A stretch of DNA of 64,000 bases, taken from the NCBI GenBank assembly GCA_000231825.2, contig JH720294.1, forward strand, positions 2,326,654-2,390,653. The letters run 5' to 3'. The stretch comes from Tetrahymena elliotti 4EA (Eukaryota; Ciliophora; Oligohymenophorea; Hymenostomatida; Tetrahymenidae). Every line of letters starts with the position of its first letter. Positions within the stretch are counted from its first letter, which is position 1. The position numbers were made by a program, and so were the translations under genes. The notes below the pieces were generated by a model that searched no databases, was not told the DNA's origin, and was given only the letters and a program-made list of their open reading frames with translations. Below are positions 51,449-63,812 of this stretch, one piece after another.

Positions 51449-52282
51449 TCAATTAGACTTAAATTCTATCTCTGCATATAATCCATAGTGATCTGATGGA
51501 GTAACTATTTCATAAGAATTCTTTTTTTGGTGGTTTTAATAGTAGGGAATAGGTTCTTTTCCAATAATCTCAATATGCGAGGGCTTCCAAAAAGAAGATT
51601 GGCCTAAAAGAATCCTATCAAAGCGAACAGAAGGATATTTCTTACTTGCTTACATAGTATGTCCTTATTCATTAGGATGAAGAGTCTTCCAAATATCAGT
51701 GAAATTAGAAGGAACGTTTTCCTCTTCTTATTATTTAGACATGTTTAAATCTCCCATGAAAATACTTTCATCATATTATGATAACTATTCTTTGATTAAA
51801 TTTAACTGATATCTTCTAAAATTATCACTATTAGTTAAACTTTCTAAGTGGGTGTTTCCAATTACAAAATTTCTATCATTTATATTTATTACTCCAAATA
51901 AAAGATTTCTATTCATTTAGCTTTGAAATATCTTTGATTTAAAAGCAATTGGGTATTTAGACAATATCAGAACATCATATTCATTTATTTTAGGGGAAGA
52001 AAAATAATATTTTTAGCATATCTCCTTATCCTGTGCTAGCTAAAACAAAAATTATTGAGTGACTTCTTATAAACATATAAAATCAGGATCATATTTCAAA
52101 AATATCTTTTTTAATTCAATACTTCTTTCTATAAAATTGTGCTAGTCAAACCAAACGTTATAAGAAATAAATTTAAGTTTTTGAACACCTTAAAGCCTTA
52201 CTTCTTAACTGCATTTTCTGTATGAATTATTAATAATCTTACAAGTTAAATGCTCCTTTATATCTTATTATAAACTAATCAT
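51449..52282 (-). CDS. TDP2-like phosphodiesterase, copy 3
   Basis: A single exon of 277 aa runs from ATG at 52282 to TGA at 51449. Motifs: FISYNVWF, DPDFICLQEV, VIGNTHLES (Asn replaces Thr before the His), IFMGDLNM, VRFDRILL, and TPSDHYGLYAEI near the end. Together with copies 1 and 2 it forms a head-to-tail array, each unit about 1.4-1.8 kb from the next. Divergence between copies is substantial in the N-terminus and in loops but not at active-site motifs, so all three are probably functional enzymes. The N-terminus (MISLQQDIKEHL) is unrelated to that of copy 2. Confidence 0.8.
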
Positions 52283-53025
52283 TTGTTTGTTTATAAGTTT
52301 AATAAATATCAAAAATCTGCTATTTTTGTTTCGCGTGGTAAATATTCAATCAAAACAGTGATTTTTTATTAGACGATTAACTTAAATGAAGGAATAATAT
52401 ATTCAAGCAAAAATCAAATTTATTTAGAAGATTTTTTATTTTTGCTAATCTTATAAACCTAGTGCAATAAATCAAAGAAGTGAAGACTGTTTTCAACTAT
52501 TTTAAAAATCATAGAAGAACAGATATAATAGGAATAAATTAATTAAGAATTTAGTTCTTTATTTATTAATTTTTATTGGCTGATTGAACTTTTTTCAATT
52601 GATAATAAAATTATCTAAAAATTAGATAAGTTTTTTGAATTGTATTTTTATTAGTTAGAAAAATTGAAAAATAATATTTTTTCTTAGGATATTGATTGCA
52701 TACACTAAAATAGAAAAGAATAAGAAGAGAAAATATAAATTTATTAAAATAAAGACTAAGAAATGTCGATTTGGAATGTGAATATATAAAAAGATCTTTA
52801 TTATGATTAGTAGAAAAATGAAGTTAAGAATTTTGTTTAATAGATGTTTTAAATATTTTATTTATACTCAAATAAATTATTTTTGAATATTACTTTATTT
52901 AAAAAATTGATGGTTTGTTATTACTTTAAAAAATTTTTTTAAATTATTATTGGTTTCTATTAGACTTTTAACTATTGCAAAAAAAATTAATTTTTTAGTT
53001 TGGTTTTGAAATTTATCAAATAAAA
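52283..53025. other. Divergent AT-rich spacer
   Basis: Between TDP2-like copy 3 (-) and the first channel gene (+). A minus-strand ATG reading at 52895-53110 overlaps the channel start and is a shadow. Confidence 0.5.
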
Positions 53026-56000
53026 ATGTCGAAAAGTTAAAATACCAAATTTTATTCAGAAAATGAGATTCAACCATAGGATAAAAACACCCAAACTGAA
53101 AACTTATCACATCTCAGAGTTACCAAACAAAGAAAAGTGATTGAAAATTAAGGTGATTAAACAAACTAATAAGTTCAATATGATTAACATTCTCCATAGT
53201 AGAAGTAAAAGCTACTTGATGTAATGCTAAAGATATAGTTGCACAAAAATAAGAAAAGAGCTAAAAAGTTAGTTAATAATTTACCTTCGAGAATGCTAAA
53301 GAGTTTTGATGAGAAAAAATTCCATTTTTTAAATGATAAATCTTACATTTATGATCAAGTATTTTTTTAACAATCTCTATAAAATAATCAACTTAGTAGT
53401 GCCTAAGAAGATAAATTGCTAAATTCAGATAATCAAAACGAAGTAGAAACCATATCTTAACCAACCATAAAGCAAAACTTAAAAAATATTTAATAGAAAA
53501 GATAGAGTGAGCTTATATTAAATTTTAATAAAGATGAGATAGTGGAATAAGGGAGATTTCAATTACTATATAGTTCTACTCAAAAATAGTTTAATAAATT
53601 GTTATATTTATTGAAAAAAAGCTCTAAAGTATTATATTAAACAATTCAAAGATTGATAAATTATATTCCAATTATTCAGCCTTCAAATATTTTCAAGTTA
53701 TTTTGGGACATTTTTAACATGCTTAATATTATCATTTGTATATTCCTTTTGCCTATAAAAATAATTTTTGATTTTAATTTTACTTAGATTTTGAGTATTC
53801 AATTATTGCACATTATTCCTATCTGTTTGATTCTAGATGTGATTATTAATATAAATACTGGATATTTCAAAAAGGGACAAGTTATCAAATAGAGATATAA
53901 AATATTCATGCATTTCATTAAAAAAAGGTTTTTTAGTGATATTATATCTATTTTTCCTTTAATTTTAGATATGTTTGAAGATATTGTTTGTATCTATAAA
54001 AGCAGTGATAGTGCTTTTTAATAAGACCATTTCTCTCATTAAAGCTTTTTTAAAATAATTTAACTTATGTTTTTTTTAAAGATTTTCACATTTAGTTATA
54101 ATTTAAGAAAAATGGAAGAAAGATTTAATTTATCTAATACATTGATAAATATTCTTTAGCTAACTAAACTGTTTTTTACATTGATATTAATTAATCATTT
54201 TTTTGCTTGTATTTGGATATTTGTTGCCAGAGTATAAATACAAAATGGAAATTCTTAGACTTGGATGTCATACGATAATATTTATCTAAGTTCATGGAAA
54301 TCTCAATATATAGCCTCTTTTTATTTTATGACTGTAACAATGATTACAGTTGGATATGGAGATATTCTACCTAAAAATGATATTGAAATGACCCTCTCTA
54401 TATCAACTATGATTTTTGCTTCAGGCGTCTTTGGATATTGCTTGAATTAAGTTGGTGTTATTTTCAATAATTTTTTTTATATTGATAATTAAATAAAGAA
54501 AAAGTTATTAGAAATATAAAAATACATGAGCAAGAAAAATATAAATTCTAACCTTTAATTACAAATCAGAGAATACCTTGAGTATTATTGGAGGGAGCAG
54601 TCTGAAATATGTCAAGAATAAGAGTAAGAAACTATCTAAAAATTAAGTGAATCATTAAGATCAAAATTACTTTTTGAAGCTAACAAAATTGTCTTATAAG
54701 ATTCTCCCATTTTTAAATAAAATTTTTCTAAACCAGTAATTGAGTAAACTGTGCCTCTAATTCATTAAATAAAATACACTCCTGAAAATGATATTTTGGT
54801 TAGAGGAATTCAAGATGATTAATCTATTTATTTTATTGAAAATGGTTCAGTTGAAGTTATTTTGGATGCAAAATAAAAAAACTCTTAAAGAATTTACACT
54901 TTAAAGAAGGGACAAAGCTTTGGTGAATACACTTTTTTCACTGGTCTACCTAGAATAGAAAATATTCGTTCAAGAGAATTCACAACAGTATTAAAAATAA
55001 GTAGACAGGATTTCCTAAACCTAATTTCAAGATATCCAGAGGATGTTGAAAATTTTAGTAACATTAGAGATTAAATAGCATATTTAGATGATTATACAAA
55101 AATTAATTTAAAGTGTTTGAGCTGTCATTCATTCAATCATCATATTAACGACTGTTTATACCTTCATTATATCCCTAAAAAAGCTAGAATTATAAAAACT
55201 TATAATGATCTCATAAACTCTTAAAATCTATAAAGATAAAAGTATGAAAGAAGATAAAATAATAAAGATTACTATTTTAAAAATTCAAAAATTATTAATT
55301 TAGAAGTTGTCAAGCAAGTCTAAATGTATCCATTTTTTTTTAAAAACTGTTTTGAAATAAATTTTTTAATTTCTAATTCAAAAGGTATTTAGAGTTAAAT
55401 GAGAGCATTTTGGATGCATAAGATGAAATGAATTACAGCTAAGGATATTTTGATATAGATAAGCTAGAAAATATTGATGACAAAAATCTAAATAATTTTA
55501 ATGAAGAAGTTTGTAAAGTCTAAAAATATATCGATAATGATGGCAACAGCCAAAATTATTTAATTACCAAAAATGGTGTTTCCAAATTTGGATCTCCAAC
55601 AATTAAAGGTAATGTTGAGGATTTAAATAGTTAGATAACAAGTAGTATCTAAATTAATGAAAATTTATCTGATAACTAAGCAAACAATGAATTTACAAGA
55701 CTCAATTCTTTTAAAGCAAATATCATGAATTATTTTGACAATAAGGCAGAATTTTAGAAGTAATATTCTCTAAAAAATAATTAAGAAAATTCATTAAATT
55801 CATCTCAAAAACTAGAAAGAATCAACTCTCTTTAAAATAATTAATACAATGGATATGATAACTTTTAATATAACTCATCTGAATTGAGTAATCAGTAAAT
55901 TAGAAGAATAAGCTAAATCGATGACAGTTAAGAACTATTTAAGAATAATTAAAAATAAACCCCTTCTAGTTTTCTGTCTTTATTCAAACTGAAAAAAAAT

Positions 56001-57174
56001 AACACTATTAACTCCTTCAATGAACCTAATGATTGTCCAGAAAAAAATTAATAATTGTAAAATTTTAATAAATCATATATCATATCCCCTTCTTTTTTCT
56101 TCTATTGAAATTTTATTATTTGAAAACTTTTTAATTTAGTTTATAAATAAATTTAAAATTTATTTGAAATTCTTTAAATTTTTCAAATAAAAAGTTAATA
56201 TGGTATCTACATTAAATTTATCAATGATTTTAAATTTAGAGTAGATTGTTAAAATGTTAATATAATTTTAATTTAAATTATTAGTGTAAAGAGTTTAGTA
56301 TAAAACCCTAACGATGGCCTAAAATCTAAAAGAGTAAAATAAAATAAATAAAATAAAGAAAAGCAATATGACCATGTAGAGCTTCTATAGATATTTTAGG
56401 GATTTTTTGCATAAATGAAAAAGAATGACAGGTCTGAGTATTATTTAATTAACTAAAGCGTTCATACTGATATGTAAAGTGAGATTTGTTTAGGATTTGA
56501 TAAAATGAAATAGTTTGTAAAATACAATCCAAGGTTTAATTTTTCAAGTGTTATTAGTCGTTTCAATCATCTTCAAGATCAGAGAAGAAGACTCTTATAT
56601 AAAAAAGGTAATAGAAGCTCAAAGATCAGATAAACTGTGTAATTAAGAAACTCAGTTTTCAAAAACAGTGATTCTCAATTTAATTTAGACTTAAGGAAAA
56701 GCTCAAAAAACGCAACTGCTTTAGCATACTAAAATACTGTTCTGTAAAATTTGGATGGTGAATCTTTTTCATCGAAGTATGTAAATGGAAATACTAATTT
56801 TGCTTAAATTTTTGACATAGATAGCAGTGGATTGAAGGATTCAAACTAAAGAGTTAGGTAAATAAATAAATAAAATAATTTTTAATAATCTAATTTCATG
56901 TTTTAGTGAAAAGGACTTAACTCAATTAGATTAAATTACTATTAATTTAAATTAAATTAATGCAATGTCAGAGAATATATCAGTATTGAACTCGAAATGT
57001 AATAATAGCTTTAATAAGTTAGACTCACCTCAGAAAGACAGTATGTATCAACCATCAGATTTAAATAATTCTTAAAACTATGAAATCATAGAAGAAAGTA
57101 AGCTTTCATGCATTCCATATTCTTTTAAAAAAAGAAAATCAAACTTTCAACATAATTTAAATGAATTTAACTGA
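53026..57174 (+). CDS. K+ channel with cyclic-nucleotide-binding domain, copy 1
   Basis: Exons 53026-55325, 55385-56056, 56285-56857 and 56907-57174 give 1270 aa in phase. There is a cytosolic N-terminus (about 230 residues), then six-helix channel features: the S1/S2 region (FNMLNIIICIFLLP; PICLILDVIININTGYF), and an S4-like segment with few basic residues (KIFTFSYNLRKMEERF). The pore has the K+ filter TVGYGD at residues 441-446, then S6 (MIFASGVFGYCLNQVGVIF) and a C-linker. The CNB domain (GSVEVIL, GQSFGEYTFFTGLPR) follows. After it, residues 697-710 read C-x2-C-x4-H-x4-C, a CCHC zinc-knuckle pattern. The long disordered tail contains the block KMKQFVKYNPRFNFSSVI, conserved in copy 2. That block proved the third and fourth exons belong here rather than to a separate small gene. 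Confidence 0.85.
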
Positions 57175-57938
57175 ACTATTTATGTCTTCAAAATAATTAA
57201 AATTTTGTTAATCAATAATAAATCTTCAATTTTTAACAAAAAGCATCTATCTCAATTTTTCTAAGTTTATTTTCTAATATTAAGAATTAATTAATGCAAT
57301 CTATTGCTTCTTAAAATCTTCTATTTGTGTCATTGTTTCTATTTTATTTTTAAACTAGTTTTATGAAATTTAATACAAAATTCTTGTAATAGCAATAGCT
57401 AATATTTTTAATAGCGATAAATTCAAAGATTCATTTGAAAGATAAGTTAAGAAAAAGACAGCTAACAAGCTAATTTTATTTTAATAATAAGAAATTATTC
57501 TCATCAAATAAACAACTAAAAATCTGTATTAAAACTAGAGATTGAGAAAAAGAATGTAAATAAATAATTTTATAAAAATTTAAATATTATCTCTTATTCA
57601 AATAAATTTTAAGTAAGTCTAGTTAATTTATTTTTAGTTAATTGCAAATATTTAACGCTCATCAATTTTTTCTAAGTTTATAATCAAATGTTAATAATTA
57701 AAATGTTCTTGAATAGAATTCTAAATTCTTTGATGAAAGTGGTTTAAATTAAAAATTAAAATAAAATAAATCTGGTGTTTGTGACAATTTTTAATTTTTA
57801 TGAATATATTTAGCAGAGAGAATATTGCTTACCTGAACTATAAATTTCTCATAAATTATATTTCTATTCATCTAAAGTAGAAGTACTTAAATATAAGGTG
57901 AAAATTCATTAATTCTAAACTGAGTTAAATTGCTAAAA
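57175..57938. other. AT-rich spacer between tandem channel genes
   Basis: About 760 bp including the promoter of channel copy 2. No coding block was found. Confidence 0.5.
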
Positions 57939-60900
57939 ATGATAAGAGAAAATAGGATAACTATTTAAAATATTCAGAATTTCAAATAAAGCTTAAGAAA
58001 TGATAAATCTCCTATGACTTAACTTTCTCATTTCAGAGTTAAAGGTTCAGAAACTACTCAAAAGGTTTCAGACTAATATATATTTAATGGGTAAGAGAAA
58101 GAGAAGTTGCAAAACATTTTTAAAAAGATATAAAGTATGAAGGATCATAAAAGGATACAGGATTTAGTGATGAACTTACCAACCCGTATGCTGAAGAGTT
58201 TTAATTAAAATAAATTTGATTTATTAGACGATAGAAGTTATTTTTACAATGAAGATACATTTTTAGATTAGATCAGTAATGAAGTTAAATATAAAAGGAA
58301 GAGCTTGAAAGCAAAAAATGTATCTCTTTTTTTAGATTAATCTAAGGATGAAGATGAGAATAAAGATCAAGATAACAATCTTGAAGATGATTATCATATT
58401 GATCCTATCTATATTTAGACTAAACTTGATAGAATGATTAAACTTCTTTCAAAGATAATTGATAAGATTCCTATTATATAACCATCAAGTTCTTTTAAGT
58501 TAACATGGGATCTAATCAATATGTGTGTAATCATTTGTTGTCTGTTTTTTCTTCCTATTGTTATGGTATTCCAATTCTATTTCTCTGACTTACTTAGCAA
58601 AAATATGTTAGCATCTATTCCTACTTTACTCATCATAGATATAGTTATCAATTTAAATACTGGCTTTTTCTTCAAGGGCTAAGTTATTAAAAGTAGAATT
58701 AAGAATTTAGAAAAATATTTCAAAAAAAATATATTTATTGATGCTCTTTGTGTCTTTCCATTTATTATTACACTTTATGGAGAATATAATCACACATATT
58801 CTTTTGAGACTAAAATATTATCAGGATATGGGCCCATTCCTCGAATATTTCTGCTTCCATTTTTTTTTAAGATATTAACTCTAGTTTCAAAGCTTAAAAA
58901 GATTGAGGAGAGATTTAACATTCCAAGGTTTATTACAAATGTGATTCAGCTAGCAAAATTATTATTTACTATTATTCTAATTAACCATTTGTTTGCTTGC
59001 TTATGGGTTTATGCTGCTAGGTGTGAAGGAGATGAGTTATCTTGGATGAAACCTAAAGGAATTCAGGATGAGAGTTGGTAAGTTCAGTATTTAGTAGCAT
59101 ACTACTTTACAACAGTTACTATGATTACTGTGGGTTATGGAGATGTGTTACCAAAAACTAATTTGGAATACGTTCTTTGTATTATGACTATGATGATTGC
59201 TTGTGGAGTGTTTGGATACTCGCTTAATGAAATTGGGTTAATATTTAATAACTTTTTTTAAGTTGATAATGAAATAAAGAAAAAATTAAAATTAATCCAA
59301 AGATTTATGAGTAAAAAAAATATTAATTCTAAATTATAATATTAAGCAAGAGAATATTTAGAATATTACTGGAGAGAATCTGCTTAGGCAGATTAAGATT
59401 AAGAATAAAATATTATTTAATAACTTAGTGAGTCATTGAGATAAAAACTGCTATTTGAAGCTAACAAAATAGTTTTAAGAGATTCTCCTATTTTTAAGCA
59501 TAATTTTTCTAAAGGTGTCATTGAATAAACGGTACCACTCATATAAGAAATTAAGTATTCACCAGAAAGTCTTATATGCTAAAAGGGAGTGCAAGACGAC
59601 TAATCCATTTATTTCATTGAAAATGGCTCAGTTGAAATTGTATTGACAACAAAAGCAAAACAGTAGAAAGTTTTGCTGAGATTGGAAAAAGGAGAATCAT
59701 TTGGAGCATACACATTTTTCACTGGTCTGCCAAGGATGAATAATATCAGATCTAAAGAATTCACTACTATCTTAAAAATTAAAAGACAAGATTTTTTAAA
59801 ACTGATAGCAAACTAAGCTGAAGACTAAGAAACGTTTTGCAACATAAGAGATTCAATTACATATTTAAATGATTTTAGCAAAATAGGTATGAAGTGCAAA
59901 GGCTGTAATTCAAACTATCATATAGTCAACGATTGTCAATTCCTCCACTATAATCCTAAAAAAATGAGAATTATAAAGCAATACAACGATTAAAAAAATA
60001 ACAACCACTACTTTAGAGTGTAGTGTGAAAGAAGAAATGTAAATAAATATATAAATTATAAAAACTCAAGGGCAATATCTAACATAGTTCACTTTCATAT
60101 ATCGAGGTAATTTTATTCAGCATATTTTTTTATTTAAAGTGTTTATTTTCTTTTTATCTCTTCAAAAATACATTTTTTTTGGAATTTTATTCAAAAAATT
60201 AACTTAAAAAAATCTAAACTTCATTTAAAAATTTGGTTATGGTAATATGGTTAACTAGTTCAATAATATATGATTGGATAAGAATTTTATTTACATACAA
60301 GATATTTTTTTAATTAGAGAAAGATAAAATTTCAAAATTTTATTTTAGTCGATAAAAAACAATTTGATAAATTAATCTATTTATTAGAACCATGAATTTT
60401 ACAATATTAATTTAGATAAATGGTAAAATTTTTAAGATATCTTTTGAACCATAATAAATGTAAGATATCGTCTTCAATAAATTATTTCTACATGAATTAA
60501 TCTTTTTGCTTTTTAGATGATTTACAAACTGTTATTAGATTCTTCAACCCTATTAAATATTGCTTTGAAATTAAGATAAACAAGCGATACATATTTAGGA
60601 AAATATCTAGCTATTTTTTCTATAGTATTTAATTCCCAAGCATTATCACTAATATCCAAAGTAAGATTAAGTAAATTTGGATATTTTTATAAATCTTAAA
60701 CTAATTATAAGCTACCTTCAGAACCCATATTATTACCTGAAAGATTTAAATTTAAAGAAATAATATTAGGCAGCTTTAAGATTTCCTATCTTAAAATTTC
60801 TACTCCTTTTGCGCACATATATGAATAACTTAATTATATGCTTAACTATCTTAAATGAGTGCAATTAGATATATCTTAAGCTAAGATCTATGACCCACTT

Positions 60901-63155
60901 TCACGAAGAACATAATATCCGAAATTAATATCTAATAAAGTCAATATTCTGGATTTACTTATAGCCTAGCTGATACTTTAAACACCTTATAATGTTGCTT
61001 AACAATTTTAAATATCAATAGTTAAACTAGTTAAATTTTCCAAGCTCTCTATTGTTTAGGCTAGACATTATGCTCCTTTTAATTAAATTCTATTATACTC
61101 CAAAATAATATATAAAGCAGTAATATTTCTGCATTTAGAAATCCCTTAAAATAGATATTCAGCTTGTTCTTAATCAATTCCTTTACTCCACAGATTAAGT
61201 TTTAAAGATGAAAGATGAGGAAACAAAGATAATGATTCACTTAACAATTTTATGTCTTCAATATTTATCTTAATTGATCTAAAATCAATATCAATTGATA
61301 AAATATTAATCATATTATCCTATTGAGATTTCTCCTAATTTTTTATGACTTATTTTAGGCTATCAAAATCATAAATTTCTTCCCTTATTAATAATTCCTC
61401 AATCATTTAATGGGTCTTTATTTTTTTTCTTTAGTGTTTTTTTATTTATTATTTTACTTATCTATTAATTTTATTATTCAATAATAAGCTTTATATTTTG
61501 CTAATTAAGAATAATATTAATTAATATGTAATTGGGTATTTATTTTTAAATGCTTGAGAGATACTTTGAAAATAAATATTTTATTAAAAAATTAAAATAA
61601 AACTTTATAAAATTTTTTAAATTTTAGTTGATTCTTTAAAGAATTTATTACAATATATAATAAAAAAGATATTTAGAGAATAATGAGTCGCTGCTTGATA
61701 TATCTGATGAAGAAATTGAATACTCTGATGGGCATTATAATTAATCAGATTATGAAGAAGACCAAGATAGTAAGGCATAGAAGGAAAATAATTTTTTAAA
61801 TAAAAAATTGAAACTCCCATGTTAAGAGATAATGAAGCAAAAAAATAATGAAGAACCAGAGGACTTTAATTAGGCTTTGAAAGAGTTTTTTAGCTTAATA
61901 GGATAAGACCAATATGTGAATGCTTTGAATTTAAAGAAAAACCAAAAAGCTGAACCTTAAATAGTTATTAGAATGAATACAATAAGTGAAAACGTGAGCG
62001 AGCATCCTTCATCTATTAATGCTATTCAATCTATGAACAAGATTGTAATGCCAGTAAGAGACAGAAGCTAGACTTAAGAAAAAAGTGAAAAATTTGAGAG
62101 GCTTGAGAAATCAAGGTCATCTATTATCATTAACTAATATTAAAAACAATCATCTATCAATATGAAAAATAGTTAGAAGCCTCATAAAGATAAATCTAGA
62201 TCATTTAATGAAAAAAATTTGGATTAATTGTCAGATTAGTAAAAATTTGATAAAAAACCTGCAAAAATAAATAAAAGGCATAGCTAAACTGGAGATGATT
62301 AAAAACTTGATGAAATATTAAATCATTTAAAGACTTTATTTGCTCATAAAGATCAAAAAGATTTTGAATAAATACAGACAACATATTTCAAAGATGACAG
62401 ATTTTCAATGTATGAAAATAGTGAAAACAGCGTCTTTCATAATTTTGATAGGATGAAGATTTTTATAAAATATAAACCCCGTTTTAATTATACTTCAGTC
62501 ATTGGTAAATTAAACTAACTTCAAGAATAGATGAGAAAGCAATTAATATTCCGCAAAAATAATAGAATGTCAAATAGAAAAAAAATTACATTATTTTCTA
62601 AGATTTAAAATAGTAAGATGATAGAAAATTGTAATGAAATTAGATCTAACTCTGTGAGATAAATTACTTAAAAATATGCCTAAACACCAACAAATTAATA
62701 AGACACTTCAGAAAATTAATATTTGGATGGGATAAAGCTGTCTGATTCCACTCTTTGTTTTGAAAAAGAAGCAAAAAAAAAGTAATTATTTTTTCATGAA
62801 AATTATGTTAAAATTTAAACATTGTAAAATTAGAAAATCTACAGTTAAATTAAGTCATTTTAATGACACTAATACACCCTAAAAAGGAGATTTTAATTGT
62901 TAAATCAATTTTGGAAACGAATTGATGAATTTAGATCAAAAAGAAAGTAAAATTCATTTTAATGATTCTAGTATACAATTAGACAAAAGAACATCTTTAA
63001 ATTTTGATCTCAGTCAATATTAAAAGGATATTAAAAATGAAGAAATAGTAATAGAGGAAGAGCTAGAAAATAATGAATAGGCTCTAACAGGAATACCTCA
63101 CGTCCTACATAATTAGACTACTAACCTAGCTAAAAGAGCAAAATATGATAGATGA
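57939..63155 (+). CDS. K+ channel with cyclic-nucleotide-binding domain, copy 2, with a gene nested in its intron
   Basis: Exons 57939-60106, 61669-62781 and 62834-63155 give 1200 aa. It is a paralogue of copy 1 throughout: N-terminal LSHLRV and NLPTRMLKSFN, TVGYGD filter at residues 397-402, EERFNIPRF after S4, CNB domain (ENGSVEIVL, GESFGAYTFFTGLPR), CCHC pattern at 653-666. The first splice junction matches copy 1 exactly: both donors are phase 2, both acceptors lead into YLExNESxLD, and 14 residues separate the shared Ser from the junction in both. The tail block KMKIFIKYKPRFNYTSVI aligns with copy 1. If the 1562-nt intron were not spliced, exon 1 would run on to TGA at 60393-60395, and the tail would need its own start at 61550. 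The alignment argues against that. Confidence 0.8.
60107..61668 (+). other. 1562-nt intron of channel copy 2 containing an antisense gene
   Basis: Starts GTAATTTT and ends AAAAAAG. It is more than ten times longer than most introns here. The corresponding intron of copy 1 (55326-55384) is only 59 nt. The excess is filled by the LRR gene 60474-61406 on the minus strand plus its flanks. Confidence 0.75.
60474..61406 (-). CDS. LRR protein nested in a channel intron, 310 aa
   Basis: A single open frame from ATG at 61406 to TGA at 60474. From about residue 55 it is built of ribonuclease-inhibitor-type LRRs with the pattern LxxLxLNLxxxxIxxxGAxxLxxxIxxxxNLTxLxLDI (for example IISLNLNLSGNNMGSEGSLQ; NLLNLTLDISDNAWELNTIE). 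The C-terminus RLIHVEIIY is the usual short cap. It has no introns. It lies entirely within the first intron of the channel gene on the opposite strand, with about 370 and 260 bp of flanks that must serve as its 3' end and promoter. It resembles the LRR proteins at 0.7-4.6 kb and 39.8-41.3 kb. Confidence 0.82.
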
Positions 63156-63812
63156 ACTATATTTATTAAATATCTTAATTATAAAATCTATAGTATTCAA
63201 TATATATTTTACTTCAGTTATCTAATATTTCTCTTCTTTATTATATGCTATTTTTTAATTGTAAAAATTTCAAAGTTAAATTTTATATCAAATATATTCA
63301 AATTGTACAATCAAATTTATTATTAAAAATTACATAATGAGCATATTAATACACACTATGAATAATGCTTCTTCTCCTGAATAGTTTAGTTTATGTGTTA
63401 ACATAAATATCAAGGTTTTGAAAAATAGATAAAATGTATTTTTTATTTTATTAAATTAATTATAAAATTTTTTAATTCAAAAATTAAAATTTCAAGTTTA
63501 AAAATAAAAATTATTATTTAGATTCAATCAATTAAAAGTATCATAAAGTATAACAAAATATTGATAAGCTAATAACTTTATAAATTTTATGTTTTAAAAA
63601 ATTAATTTTTTAATTTTCTTCTTATTTCTTTAAAATAAAAAATAATATATGATTATCGAATCGAAAAATGAATGAAAATAATAAATCCATTAATTACATA
63701 TTAAAAAAATATTCATACTTGTTGGATAATTAATTTTTTGAAATTAATAATAATAAAATATTAGTTAATTTGCTAGTTAGTTAGTTTATTTGTTTTTTAG
63801 TTCTACTTTAAA
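63156..63812. other. AT-rich spacer
   Basis: Between the channel copy 2 stop and the next start. Short A/T tracts and a (TTAG)n-like stretch near 63760-63790. No gene was found. Confidence 0.5.

Noticed and set aside
54265..54450. Short ORF with the TVGYGD filter as a stand-alone mini channel
   Set aside because: It is an internal piece of channel copy 1 bounded by in-frame TAA/TAG Gln codons.
56415..57174. Separate small two-exon gene starting MKKNDRSEYY
   Set aside because: Its sequence aligns with the tail of channel copy 2, and an upstream exon part (from 56285) splices in phase to channel copy 1. It is the tail of that channel.
61550..63155. Independent 517-aa gene with ATG at 61550
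   Set aside because: The segment from 61669 aligns with channel copy 1 right at its splice junction. The 5' part before it is AT-rich and uninformative. Kept as an alternative in the channel entry.
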